DNA of 64,000 nt from NCBI RefSeq assembly GCF_003609605.1, contig NZ_MCHY01000001.1, positions 1 to 64,000 of the forward strand. The letters run 5' to 3'. A model generated the notes under the pieces. The model did no database searches. It was given only the letters and a program-made list of their open reading frames with translations, and had not been told where the DNA came from. Both the position numbers and the translations under genes were made by a program. This document shows, one piece after another, positions 16,188 to 24,896 of the stretch. How positions within the stretch are numbered: position 1 is the stretch's first letter; each line of letters starts with the position of its first letter. Source of the stretch: Ammoniphilus oxalaticus (GTDB lineage: Bacteria > Bacillota > Bacilli > Aneurinibacillales > RAOX-1).

Positions 16188-17096
16188 ATGAAGCGAAGCT
16201 CAATCAAACAATTTATGGATGATGGTAATCGCCCCGGCTATACTGCCGAAGGAATGAGTCGCCAAATTTGGAAGCGGTTTAAACGAAACAGATTAGCGAC
16301 GTTCGGGCTATTTATTTTAATCGTTATCTTTGTTTTGGCCCTGTTTGCCCCTTCGTTGGTGACACATGATCCCGCCCAACAAAACTTAATGAACCGATTT
16401 TCCGCTCCGTCAAGCGCGCATTGGTTGGGGACCGATGAATACGGACGAGATGTGTTTAGTCGGCTATTATATGGCGCGCGCGTTTCATTGGCGGTGGCCT
16501 TTACGGCAGTGCTTGGTTCTTTAACGATTGGGGCGATTATCGGGGCAACCGCTGGTTATTATGGGGGATGGATCGACAATCTGTTGATGCGGATCGTAGA
16601 TATATTCAATGCGTTCCCATCTATATTTCTATTAATTACAATCGTTGCTTTATTAGAGCCTAGTCTGACAAACATCATTTTTGTGTTTATTTTACTTGGC
16701 TGGACAGGTACCGCGCGGCTCGTTCGTGGGGAGTTTCTTTCTTTAAAAGAACGGGAATTTATTTGGGCGGCAAAAAGTATCGGGGTCTCAGACGCAAGAA
16801 TCATGTTTATGCATATACTGCCGAATGCGGCGGGACCGATGATCGTCTCCGCAACGTTAGGGGTTGGCGGTGTCATCCTAGCCGAATCGGGATTAAGTTT
16901 TTTGGGATTAGGGATTCAACCGCCATTAGCGAGTTGGGGAAATATGTTACAGAGCGCTCAAAGTTTGTCTGTGATGGTGTTAGCCCCTTGGTACCCACTC
17001 TTTCCGGGCATGCTAATCTTGGTTACTGTCTTATGTTTTAATTTTATTGGCGACGGAATGAGGGATGCATTCGATCCAAAAGACTACCGCCAATAA
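16188..17096 (+). CDS. ABC transporter permease, DppC type
   Basis: Second membrane subunit of the importer. N-terminal cytoplasmic segment, then a first helix, then HWLGTDEYGRDVFSRLLYGAR, the signature of OppC/DppC proteins, and an EAA loop (FIWAAKSIGVSDAR). The ATG at 16188 follows GAGGAGGATCC; the frame runs open further 5' to 16137, overlapping the upstream gene, but without a ribosome site. 302 residues. The operon stops here without dppD/dppF ATPase genes. Confidence 0.93.
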   Translation: MKRSSIKQFMDDGNRPGYTAEGMSRQIWKRFKRNRLATFGLFILIVIFVLALFAPSLVTHDPAQQNLMNRFSAPSSAHWLGTDEYGRDVFSRLLYGARVSLAVAFTAVLGSLTIGAIIGATAGYYGGWIDNLLMRIVDIFNAFPSIFLLITIVALLEPSLTNIIFVFILLGWTGTARLVRGEFLSLKEREFIWAAKSIGVSDARIMFMHILPNAAGPMIVSATLGVGGVILAESGLSFLGLGIQPPLASWGNMLQSAQSLSVMVLAPWYPLFPGMLILVTVLCFNFIGDGMRDAFDPKDYRQ

Positions 17097-17310
17097 ACAA
17101 AGTAATTTCAATCTTTGTCATGCTTATATATAATGTGCTCAAACCCCTTTACTAACACGCTTTAAAGTGTTAGAGTAATAATTGGAGAATAAGGAAAGAC
17201 AAAAAGCCAATACAGATTGGTCTCTATTTTGACTTTCATGATATAATAGTCGAAAACATGTGAAACAAGGCGAATGATCATAATTATATGAGTTGGGTGG
17301 GGTAACCAAG

Positions 17311-18390
17311 ATGAGTAACGATAATATTGAGCAAAAGAGACAGGAACTCGATCAATTAAACTTAGAAATATTGAAATTAATAAACCAAAGAGCGGCGCTA
17401 TCGAAGGAAATCGGACAATTGAAACTGGCCCAGGGAACAAATAAGTTTGATCCTGAGCGTGAGCGCCATATGTTGAATCAGATTGCGGAACATAACCAAG
17501 GACCGTTTGAGGATAGTACGGTGCAACATTTGTTTAAGCAAATTTTCAAAGCTTCTCTTGATTTGCAAAAGGTTTCCAGTCAGAAAACGTTGTTAGTCAG
17601 TCGCAAGCAAAAAAGTGAAGACACGGTCGTGCAAATTGACGATGTTAAAATTGGCGCGGCAGGTCATCCGCAAATGTTCGTCGGACCTTGCTCGGTTGAA
17701 AGTTTAGATCAAGTTCGTCAAGTAGCGGCGGCGGTTAAGGAACAAGGTCTCTTCATCTTACGAGGCGGAGCATTTAAACCGCGGACATCTCCTTACGACT
17801 TCCAAGGTCTTGGTGTGGAAGGGCTGAAGATTCTTCGTCAAGCAGGGGATGAATTCGGTTTGAAAGTCATCAGTGAAATTGTAACGCCTGGCGATATCGA
17901 GGTAGCGGTTGAGTACCTGGATATGATCCAGATCGGGGCCAGAAACATGCAAAACTTCGAATTGTTAAAAGCTGCGGGAAAGGTCGATAAGCCTGTTCTG
18001 TTGAAAAGAGGACTGTCAGCGACGATAGAAGAGTTTATCTATGCGGCTGAATACATTTTAGCCAATGGAAATACGAATGTTATTTTATGTGAGCGTGGGA
18101 TCCGCACGTACGAACGCGCCACGCGAAATACACTAGATATTTCCGCAGTGCCGATCTTAAAACAAGAAACGCACTTACCTGTCATTGTGGACGTGACTCA
18201 TTCCACTGGTCGTCGCGACCTGTTATTGCCAACAGCGCGCGCGGCCCTTGCAATTGGAGCGGACGGTGTGATGGTTGAAGTGCATCCAGACCCGGAAACA
18301 GCGTTGAGCGACGCGAAACAACAGATCAATATCCCACAATTCCGCGAGTTTATGTCCGAGTTAAAAGGAACAAAAATAGCATCGGTTTAG
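17311..18390 (+). CDS. aroA: 3-deoxy-7-phosphoheptulonate synthase with chorismate mutase domain
   Basis: Condenses phosphoenolpyruvate and erythrose 4-phosphate, the entry to aromatic amino-acid synthesis. Residues 1-90 are an AroQ-type chorismate mutase helix bundle ([15 protein letters not shown]) that senses chorismate or prephenate; residues about 110-355 are the DAHP synthase barrel with [18 protein letters not shown] and [11 protein letters not shown]. 359 residues, as in B. subtilis AroA. ATG 17311 follows GGGTGGGG; a TTG at 17293 is in frame but upstream of that site. ccpA follows, as in Bacillus. Confidence 0.96.
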   Translation: MSNDNIEQKRQELDQLNLEILKLINQRAALSKEIGQLKLAQGTNKFDPERERHMLNQIAEHNQGPFEDSTVQHLFKQIFKASLDLQKVSSQKTLLVSRKQKSEDTVVQIDDVKIGAAGHPQMFVGPCSVESLDQVRQVAAAVKEQGLFILRGGAFKPRTSPYDFQGLGVEGLKILRQAGDEFGLKVISEIVTPGDIEVAVEYLDMIQIGARNMQNFELLKAAGKVDKPVLLKRGLSATIEEFIYAAEYILANGNTNVILCERGIRTYERATRNTLDISAVPILKQETHLPVIVDVTHSTGRRDLLLPTARAALAIGADGVMVEVHPDPETALSDAKQQINIPQFREFMSELKGTKIASV

Positions 18391-18398
18391 TCCGATTG

Positions 18399-18438
18399 AA
18401 AAGGATTGCCTCAATTCATGCAGGTAATCCTTTTCTTT
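18399..18438 (+). terminator. Terminator of aroA
   Basis: AAAAGGATTGCCT pairs with AGGTAATCCTTTT (one G-T pair), then CTTTA. Confidence 0.75.
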
Positions 18439-18503
18439 ATGAGCTAAATTTGCTTGCTTTTAATATTAAATCTCCCTATTTTTATCTAGTCCGTAATAAT
18501 AAA

Positions 18504-18532
18504 TTGCGAGTTGTCTTAATATGTCGTATCAT
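18504..18532 (+). promoter_or_regulatory. Candidate ccpA promoter
   Basis: TTGCGA and TATCAT are 17 bp apart. If used, the ccpA transcript has a leader of about 220 nt. Confidence 0.45.
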
Positions 18533-18538
18533 ACAATT

Positions 18539-18760
18539 AAAATGTGAAATGATGAAACGATGAGAACAAATGTAGTAAAAGCCTGCGGCGGACGCATACT
18601 AGCTTTCAAGAAGACCGTAGCGCGTGGAGAGGGTTCACTCTTTGGCGAAGGTGATCTGATGGCAATGCAGTCCCTGACATCTTCTTTTGGAGGATACTTA
18701 AAGGATTTTTAGACAACGGATTCGTCGCGGTGTAATTTATAAATAGAGGAGCTGACGACC
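18539..18760 (+). other. Long ccpA leader of unknown role, with a 50-codon frame
   Basis: From the candidate promoter to ccpA there are about 220 bases that are GC-richer and more ordered than ordinary spacer. They include short hairpins (TGCG/CGCA near 18583, AGAG/CTCT near 18629, TCTTC/GGAGGA near 18690). They also contain an open frame, ATG 18560 to TAG 18712, without a ribosome site. It matches no riboswitch class I know; a faint TPP-like GATCTGATGGCAATGC run lacks the rest of that motif. Confidence 0.35.
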
Positions 18761-19774
18761 ATGACGGTTACAATCTATGATGTGGCGCGAGAAGCGGGAG
18801 TATCCATGGCTACAGTTTCACGTGTGGTCAACGGAAATCCGAACGTAAAACCAACAACAAGAAAAAAAGTGCTAGCTGCGATTGAATTGCTAGGCTATCG
18901 TCCGAATGCGGTTGCCCGCGGGCTCGCTAGTAAACGGACGACGACAGTCGGCGTAATCATTCCCGATATTTCAAGCGCGTTCTTTGCTGAATTAGCGAGG
19001 GGAATCGATGATATTGCTAGCATGTACAAGTATAATATTATTTTGTGCGATTCGGACAGCCGTTTGGATAAAGAGGTTCAATTGATTAATACGCTTTTGG
19101 AGAAGCAAGTGGATGGGATTGTGTACATGGGTCGGGAAATTACAGAAGACCATATGCGCGTGTTCAATACGTCCAATGTGCCAATTGTGCTCGCGGGGAC
19201 GAAGGAAAAATCATCTGAACTTCCATCTGTCAATATCGACCATTTTCAAGCGGGGTATGACGCAACGATTCGTTTAATTGAGGGCGGGCACAAACGAATT
19301 GCGATTGTGACAGGTCCATTCCAAGATCCGCTCGCGGGAGTGGAGCGATTTGAAGGCTATCGAAAAGCGTTAGAGGAACACAATATTGATTTCCGTCAAA
19401 ACTATGTGATCAGCGATAAGTTAACGTATCGGGCGGGGATGGCCGCGGCAAAATCGTTTATGTCATTGGAAGAAACGCCAACGGCTATTTTTGCGGCAAG
19501 TGATGAAACCGCTGTCGGTGTGATCCACGGCTTGCAAGATATGGGGAAACGAGTCCCACAGGATATTGAGGTCATCGGTTTCGATAATATTCGTTTATCA
19601 GAAATGGTGCGTCCAAAATTATCCACCGTCGTGCAGCCGATGTACGATATTGGGGCGGTTGCGATGCGCCTTTTAACAAAATACATGAATAATGAAGATG
19701 TGGACGACCATATTGTTGTGTTGCCGCATCGGATTGAGGAGCGCCAGTCAACAACTCTTTTGAGAGACGAATAA
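18761..19774 (+). CDS. ccpA: Catabolite control protein A
   Basis: LacI/GalR regulator that, bound to HPr-Ser-P, represses or activates genes at cre sites according to carbon supply. Residues 2-22 are the helix-turn-helix [20 protein letters not shown], followed by the hinge helix [12 protein letters not shown] and a periplasmic-binding-like domain beginning [10 protein letters not shown]. 337 residues, close to Bacillus CcpA (334). ATG 18761 follows GAGGAG. Synteny with aroA upstream and acu genes downstream supports true CcpA rather than another LacI member. Confidence 0.95.
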   Translation: MTVTIYDVAREAGVSMATVSRVVNGNPNVKPTTRKKVLAAIELLGYRPNAVARGLASKRTTTVGVIIPDISSAFFAELARGIDDIASMYKYNIILCDSDSRLDKEVQLINTLLEKQVDGIVYMGREITEDHMRVFNTSNVPIVLAGTKEKSSELPSVNIDHFQAGYDATIRLIEGGHKRIAIVTGPFQDPLAGVERFEGYRKALEEHNIDFRQNYVISDKLTYRAGMAAAKSFMSLEETPTAIFAASDETAVGVIHGLQDMGKRVPQDIEVIGFDNIRLSEMVRPKLSTVVQPMYDIGAVAMRLLTKYMNNEDVDDHIVVLPHRIEERQSTTLLRDE

Positions 19775-19806
19775 CTAGTGGCATTTGCAAAGGAGGTCGT
19801 CGCGGG

Positions 19807-20496
19807 ATGATCGGCATCATCGGAGCAATGGATGAAGAAATCCACCTTTTTAAAAAAGGGATGGAACATACGGAAGAAAAGGTGAAAGCTGGGATCACCT
19901 ATTATGTCGGTGAATTCCAAGGGAAGCCAATCGCGTTGTGCAAATCAGGAGTGGGTAAAGTCAACGCGAGTGTTTGTTCGCAAATTTTGATTGATCGCTT
20001 CGGGGTTTCAGGTGTCATCTTTACAGGGGTGGCCGGGGCGTTGGACCCCACACTTGAAATCGGAGACATCGTTATTTCCGAGGACTGTCAATATCACGAT
20101 TTGGATGCTTCCGCGCTCGGCTTTGAAAAAGGCGAAATTCCGTTTGCTCAAAAGTCGGTCTTTGCAGCCGATTCAAAATTGATTGAGATAGCGATGGAAG
20201 CGAGTCAAGAAATCACCGAAGGAAAAACGATGACGGGCCGTATCATTTCCGGTGATCAATTTGTCGCGGATCGGACTACGGTAACGGAGTTACATCATCA
20301 ATTCAACGCGGCATGCGTCGAGATGGAGGGAGCGGCGATTGCCCATGTGTGCGACATGAACGATGTTCCATTTGTAATTGTCCGCTCTATGTCAGATAAA
20401 GCAGATGGTTCAGCAGACGTTAATTTTTTGGAATTTACTAAACTCGCTTCGAACCGTTCTTATGAGATTGTCGCCCGCATGTTGAAAAAGATGTAG
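19807..20496 (+). CDS. mtnN: 5'-methylthioadenosine/S-adenosylhomocysteine nucleosidase
   Basis: Splits methylthioadenosine and S-adenosylhomocysteine, recycling sulfur and removing methylation inhibitors. Family motifs: IGIIGAMDEE at the start, KSGVGKVNAS, GVAGAL, VEMEGAAIAHVC for ribose binding and SMSDKAD with the catalytic Asp. 229 residues, normal. Ribosome site AAAGGAGG with 11-base spacing. It sits between ccpA and acuC where B. subtilis has motPS, so this is a local substitution. Confidence 0.95.
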   Translation: MIGIIGAMDEEIHLFKKGMEHTEEKVKAGITYYVGEFQGKPIALCKSGVGKVNASVCSQILIDRFGVSGVIFTGVAGALDPTLEIGDIVISEDCQYHDLDASALGFEKGEIPFAQKSVFAADSKLIEIAMEASQEITEGKTMTGRIISGDQFVADRTTVTELHHQFNAACVEMEGAAIAHVCDMNDVPFVIVRSMSDKADGSADVNFLEFTKLASNRSYEIVARMLKKM

Positions 20497-20593
20497 CTAT
20501 GAGGATACTCGTTTGCGCGGATTTGAAGGCGGGATCTGATGGTGGGCGATCGCTGACTATAATGATAGGTGACGGAAAAGTATGATGGAACAA

Positions 20594-20652
20594 AGGGATG
20601 TCCCTGAAAGTCAGAAAAAACTGACGCCCTGTGGCAGCCCTTTTTATTTTGG
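20594..20652 (+). terminator. Imperfect terminator after mtnN
   Basis: AGGG and CAGCCCT arms enclose a smaller perfect hairpin GTCAG-AAAAAA-CTGAC; the outer stem has mismatches and ends in TTTTTATTTT. Confidence 0.55.
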
Positions 20653-20687
20653 GGATGGATAGGCACAGTTGGGGGAGAAGGAGTGGC

Positions 20688-20874
20688 GTGTAAAGGTCAC
20701 AACTCCCGCTACAGTCTCTGAAATCTTCGTTTCCCGTCTGTAGCGGTCAAATTTCCCGTTACAGCGGCTGAAGCGGAGGAATTCGACTCAACCTCTTGTG
20801 TAGAAGTCACAACTCCCGTTACAGTCTCTGGAATCTTCACTTCCCATTTGCAGCGGTCAAATCTCCCGTTACAG
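20688..20874 (+). repeat. Two-copy intergenic repeat, 110-bp period
   Basis: Stretches 20688-20764 and 20798-20874 are 77 nt each and differ at about ten positions. Each contains TCCCGYTACAG twice and an inverted pair (GCTACAG/CTGTAGC in copy 1). The region 20497-21000 holds no gene that I can support; these repeats and the flanking terminators are its content. Confidence 0.8.
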
Positions 20875-21000
20875 TTATAAGTGGACTTTCGACAACTAAC
20901 TCGTTCAGATATGCGATCGCCGGTGTTCATAGTTGGACTTTTGTCCACTACGCTTCACCCTCACGCCGCGGCCAGAATTCCGCTCCTCCCACACATAACA

Positions 21001-21034
21001 AAAAAGCAGGCAAAGAATGATCTTTACCTGCTTC
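21001..21034 (-). terminator. Terminator of acuC
   Basis: On the minus strand AAGCAGGTAAAG pairs with CTTTGCCTGCTT (one G-T pair), then six T. Confidence 0.85.
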
Positions 21035-21046
21035 CCTCGACGCATT

Positions 21047-22201
21047 TTATTTTGGAGCGTGTAACAACGCCTTTTCAATATATAGTTTGTTTTTGCTTGT
21101 GATCTCCGGCCTGCGTGGGATGTCGGGCAAAACATCTTCCGCTTCAAACATGAATGGAGGAAGTTGAACGGGGCTGTCTGCCTGCCAGCGGTCAATCCAC
21201 TCTGACGGAATCGCGGGATTGTCCGAAAATCCTTGGTCCGACAATTCAGCCCATAACAGGGTCCAAGCTCTTGGCACAACACGCCAAATATCATATCCGC
21301 CGCCGCCCGTTGCGATTAAACGACCATCGCACAATTCGTGCGCTAAACGATGCGCCAATTTAGGAATTTGGCGGTAAATCTCCATCGAACAAGACAGATG
21401 CGTAAGTGGATCGAGGAAATGGCTGTCACATCCATTTTGCGTGACGATCACATCTGGTTTGAAGCCGCGGGCCGCTTCGGACAACACTTGTTCATATACA
21501 TCTAGCCAGGATTCATCCTCTGTAAACGGTTCAAACGGCACATTGATTGAGTAGCCAAATCCTTGGCCGTCGCCCCGCTCAAAAATTTTGCCCGTGCCGG
21601 GAAATAGGTATTTCCCTGTTTCATGAAAGGAGACCGTTAGCACATGAGGATCATCATAAAACGCCCACTGTACTCCATCGCCATGGTGCGCGTCTGTATC
21701 AATATAAAGCACTTTCGCATCGTAATGTTTGCGTAAGTAAGCGATCACGACAGAACAATCATTGTAAACGCAAAATCCAGAGGCGCGTCCGCGAAAACCG
21801 TGGTGTAGGCCACCGGCTAAATTAACCGCGTGATCACATTCCCCCGACATCACAAGTTCCGCCGCGCGCAGTGTGCCGCCAACGATTAAAGACGTCGCTT
21901 CGTGCATCCCCGGAAAAGCGGGTGTATCTTCTGTGCCAAGCCCGTAACTGGCGGCGATGATCGGAAGTTTCTCACTTTCACCGCATTTTTTTACCGCTTC
22001 AATGTAGTTAGGGTCATGAATCAATTCCAATTCTTCCGTTGTTGCGTAGCGCGGTTCAACAAATTGATTCGGTTTAATAAGTTCATATTTTTGCATCAAG
22101 TCAAGCGTTAAATCAAGCCTTTTCTGATTGAATGGGTGTTCATCATTAAATTTATACTGCTTGTATGCCTCGCTATGAACAAAGTAGCAAGCCGGTCTCA
22201 T
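21047..22201 (-). CDS. acuC: Acetoin utilization protein AcuC, histone-deacetylase-type
   Basis: Zinc-dependent deacetylase of the histone deacetylase family; in B. subtilis it reactivates acetylated acetyl-CoA synthetase. Motifs: AGGLHHG for the catalytic histidine pair, DTDAHHGDG for zinc binding, and GGGGYD near the C-terminus. 384 residues. ATG 22201 begins two bases after the acuB stop, with AGGAG inside the acuB end, so the two are coupled. The cognate acetyltransferase AcuA is not encoded here. Confidence 0.95.
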   Translation of the reverse strand: MRPACYFVHSEAYKQYKFNDEHPFNQKRLDLTLDLMQKYELIKPNQFVEPRYATTEELELIHDPNYIEAVKKCGESEKLPIIAASYGLGTEDTPAFPGMHEATSLIVGGTLRAAELVMSGECDHAVNLAGGLHHGFRGRASGFCVYNDCSVVIAYLRKHYDAKVLYIDTDAHHGDGVQWAFYDDPHVLTVSFHETGKYLFPGTGKIFERGDGQGFGYSINVPFEPFTEDESWLDVYEQVLSEAARGFKPDVIVTQNGCDSHFLDPLTHLSCSMEIYRQIPKLAHRLAHELCDGRLIATGGGGYDIWRVVPRAWTLLWAELSDQGFSDNPAIPSEWIDRWQADSPVQLPPFMFEAEDVLPDIPRRPEITSKNKLYIEKALLHAPK

Positions 22202-22203
22202 GT

Positions 22204-22854
22204 TTATTTCTCAGGCTCCTTTGGCCAGATCACATCAAACCCGCTCTCCTGAAGCGATTGAACTAATCTGCGCGTATCGACGGCTTGAACACGAAACATA
22301 AGATTTTTTTTGCCCTGATGTTTACCAGGGAAAGTTAGCACGCTATTCACGTTGTAATTTGCCTTTTTGAAAACAGCGCTAATGTCAGCTAACATCCCAG
22401 GCAGATCATCGACTTGAATTTCTACATGGGAACTTGGCGTGTGAACACCCATCAACTCCACCAAGGTATAAAGAATATCTGTGTCCGTAATAATCCCTTT
22501 AAGATTATCTCCATCAACGACAGGAAGACAACCAATTTTGTTCTCGTATAATGCGTAGGCCGCTTCTTCCACGAAGTCTAAAGGATGAGCGGTGATTACA
22601 TTTTTATTCATGAGATCTTGAATTTTTCGATTGAAAATGTCTTCATTCTGTTCACTATCCGATTCATTATCAAAACGAGAGGGACCTGCATCCCGCAGAT
22701 CACGATCGGATACAATACCGACTAATTTATCCGTGTCGTCTACGACAGGCAGGTGGCGAATGCGGTGTTGCGCTGTCAATAACATGGCCAGACGGATGGT
22801 TTCATACGGTTTGATCGTGACTAAATTTCGATTCATAATATCTTCGACTAGCAC
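22204..22854 (-). CDS. acuB: AcuB, CBS-pair and ACT domain protein
   Basis: Regulatory protein with two N-terminal CBS domains (about residues 1-140; DIMNRNLVTIKPYE and MNKNVITAHPLDF) that bind adenine nucleotides, and a C-terminal ACT domain (about 143-212; VEIQVDDLPGMLADIS). It is encoded with AcuC in acetoin/acetate metabolism. GTG start at 22854 follows AGGGGGAG. In B. subtilis acuA precedes it; here acuB is the first gene of the minus-strand operon and faces acsA. Confidence 0.93.
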   Translation of the reverse strand: MLVEDIMNRNLVTIKPYETIRLAMLLTAQHRIRHLPVVDDTDKLVGIVSDRDLRDAGPSRFDNESDSEQNEDIFNRKIQDLMNKNVITAHPLDFVEEAAYALYENKIGCLPVVDGDNLKGIITDTDILYTLVELMGVHTPSSHVEIQVDDLPGMLADISAVFKKANYNVNSVLTFPGKHQGKKNLMFRVQAVDTRRLVQSLQESGFDVIWPKEPEK

Positions 22855-22906
22855 GAGAACTCCCCCTTTTCAAAGTTGGTAAAAATAGCGTGTTACCTAT
22901 ACTAAA

Positions 22907-22934
22907 ATTATACATAATCCACCTATATATACAA
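22907..22934 (-). promoter_or_regulatory. Promoter of acuBC
   Basis: Read on the minus strand, TTGTAT and TATAAT are separated by 16 bp, about 50 bp before the acuB start. Confidence 0.6.
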
Positions 22935-23003
22935 TTGAAAGTTTATACATTGTCACGAATTTGCAATAAGATGTCTCTTATCTTTATGTAACAAATATTA
23001 AAA

Positions 23004-23033
23004 TTGAGAAAATTGGATTTTACGTGTTATAAT
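23004..23033 (+). promoter_or_regulatory. Promoter of acsA
   Basis: TTGAGA and TATAAT with 18 bp spacing, 50 bp upstream of acsA. It diverges from the acuBC promoter; I found no good cre site between them. Confidence 0.65.
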
Positions 23034-23083
23034 GAACCCATTATTCAGATATACAAACAAGAGTGGGGAGTTGAAACATAAAG

Positions 23084-24799
23084 ATGCAACCGATAGCGCT
23101 TCCGATCGTGGAAGGAAAATATAATCTTAAAAATTATGAAGAAGCCTATAAAACATTCGATTGGTCTGAAGTGGAGAAAGAATTTACTTGGTATGAGACT
23201 GGAAAAGTAAATATGGCTTATGAAGCGATCGATAAGCACTGTGAAACCCACAGAAAAAATAAAGTAGCATTATATTATAGCGATGCGAATCGCGACGAAC
23301 AATACACGTTCCTTGATCTAAAGAGACTCTCCAATAAATTCGCTAACATTTTAAAGGAATTAGGAATTGTCAAGGGCGATCGTGTTTTTATTTTTATGCC
23401 TCGTTCACCTGAACTGTATACAGCCGCGCTCGGTACGATTAAGACGGGCGCTATTCTTGGACCTCTATTTGAAGCATTTATGCGAGAAGCTGTAAAGGAT
23501 CGCTTAGCGGATAGCGAAGCGGTGGCGATTGTAACTACGCCCGAGTTACTGGCGAGGATTCCAATTTCAGAATTGCCAACTCTTAAGCATATAATTCTCG
23601 TTGGAGACGCGGATGAAAACGATCAAGGGCACATCTCTTACCAGGATGAGATGAGTCGAGCGAGTGATCAATTTGAAATTGAATGGGTAGACCGTGAAGA
23701 CGGTCTGGTCCTTCATTATACATCAGGTTCTACCGGAAAGCCAAAAGGTGTACTGCATGTTCATAACGCGATGATTCAACAATACCAAACAGCAAAATGG
23801 GTACTGGACCTGCAAGAGGAAGATGTTTATTGGTGCACGGCGGATCCAGGTTGGGTGACGGGCACTGCGGCCGGGATGTTTGGTCCGTGGTTGAATGGCG
23901 CTTCTAATGTCGTGCGCGGGGGACGCTTTAGTCCGGATGATTGGTACCAAACGATTGAGAAGTTTAATGTAACGATTTGGTATAGCGCGCCAACTGCTTT
24001 TCGGATGTTAATGGGTGCTGGCGATGAGAGTGTAAAGAAATACAATTTGTCGACATTACGCCATGTTTTGAGCGTTGGCGAACCGTTAAATCCCGAGGTT
24101 GTGCACTGGGGATTGAGGGTGTTTGAAAAGCGAATCCATGATACATGGTGGATGACGGAAACAGGGGCCCAAACGATCTGTAATTATCCATGTATGGAAA
24201 TTAAACCTGGTTCGATGGGGAAACCCGTGCCAGGGATCATTGCCGCGATTGTGGATGACGAAGGCAATGAGTTGCCGCCAAATCGGATGGGGAACTTAGC
24301 GATTAAACAAGGTTGGCCGTCGATGATGAGGCAAATCTGGAACAGTCCCGAAAAGTATGATGAATACTTCCAAACGAAAGGCTGGTACGTGTCAGGCGAT
24401 TCCGCTTTTATGGATGAGGATGGCTATTTTTGGTTCCAAGGTCGTATTGATGATGTGATTATGACCGCGGGTGAGCGAGTCGGCCCATTTGAAATTGAGA
24501 GTAAGCTGATTGAACATCCAGCCATAGCGGAAGCGGGGGTAATTGGAAAACCGGATGCGGCGCGCGGTGAAATTATAAAAGCTTTTATTGCGTTGCGAAA
24601 CGGTTATGATGCCACCGACGATCTGTTAGAAGAAATCCGCAATTTTGTAAAAACGGGTTTAGCGGCGCATGCTGCTCCGCGAGAAATTGAAGTGAAAGAG
24701 AAACTTCCGAAGACGCGTTCAGGTAAAATTATGCGTCGCGTGCTAAAAGCGTGGGAATTAGGTTTGGCTACGGGCGACCTCTCCACATTGGAAGACTAA
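23084..24799 (+). CDS. acsA: Acetyl-CoA synthetase
   Basis: Activates acetate to acetyl-CoA through an acetyl-adenylate. Adenylate-forming core motifs: HYTSGSTGKPKGV near residue 215, WWMTETGAQTI, and GRIDDVIMTAGERVGPFEIES. The C-terminal PKTRSGKIMRR carries the lysine that is acetylated in the AcuA/AcuC switch. 571 residues, matching B. subtilis AcsA. The ATG at 23084 follows a GTGGGGAG, slightly far. Divergent from acuBC as in Bacillus. Confidence 0.96.
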   Translation: MQPIALPIVEGKYNLKNYEEAYKTFDWSEVEKEFTWYETGKVNMAYEAIDKHCETHRKNKVALYYSDANRDEQYTFLDLKRLSNKFANILKELGIVKGDRVFIFMPRSPELYTAALGTIKTGAILGPLFEAFMREAVKDRLADSEAVAIVTTPELLARIPISELPTLKHIILVGDADENDQGHISYQDEMSRASDQFEIEWVDREDGLVLHYTSGSTGKPKGVLHVHNAMIQQYQTAKWVLDLQEEDVYWCTADPGWVTGTAAGMFGPWLNGASNVVRGGRFSPDDWYQTIEKFNVTIWYSAPTAFRMLMGAGDESVKKYNLSTLRHVLSVGEPLNPEVVHWGLRVFEKRIHDTWWMTETGAQTICNYPCMEIKPGSMGKPVPGIIAAIVDDEGNELPPNRMGNLAIKQGWPSMMRQIWNSPEKYDEYFQTKGWYVSGDSAFMDEDGYFWFQGRIDDVIMTAGERVGPFEIESKLIEHPAIAEAGVIGKPDAARGEIIKAFIALRNGYDATDDLLEEIRNFVKTGLAAHAAPREIEVKEKLPKTRSGKIMRRVLKAWELGLATGDLSTLED

Positions 24800-24850
24800 C
24801 GTTTATTTTACCGGGTGGTAGGCATTTGAGGCGAGACTTTCAAATAGAAC

Positions 24851-24896
24851 AAAGGGTGGGTTAGAAAATGAATCTTTTCTATCCCACCTTTTTTTA
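24851..24896. terminator. Bidirectional terminator between acsA and the PBP gene
   Basis: AAAGGGTGGGTTAGAAAA pairs with TTTTCTATCCCACCTTTT and is flanked by A and T tracts; it overlaps the end of the PBP gene. Confidence 0.85.

Noticed and set aside
17229-17253. Promoter TTGACT-TATAAT upstream of aroA
   Set aside because: The two hexamers are only seven bases apart, far too close for sigma A.
18640-18690. TPP riboswitch in the ccpA leader
   Set aside because: Only a fragment resembling GATCTGGATAATGCC is present; the CTGAGA block is missing and ccpA is not a thiamine gene.
18560-18712. 50-codon gene before ccpA
   Set aside because: Open but without a ribosome site and without a recognisable product; listed only as part of the leader.
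21547-21825. 92-codon frame on the plus strand inside acuC
   Set aside because: Antisense shadow of a conserved deacetylase gene.
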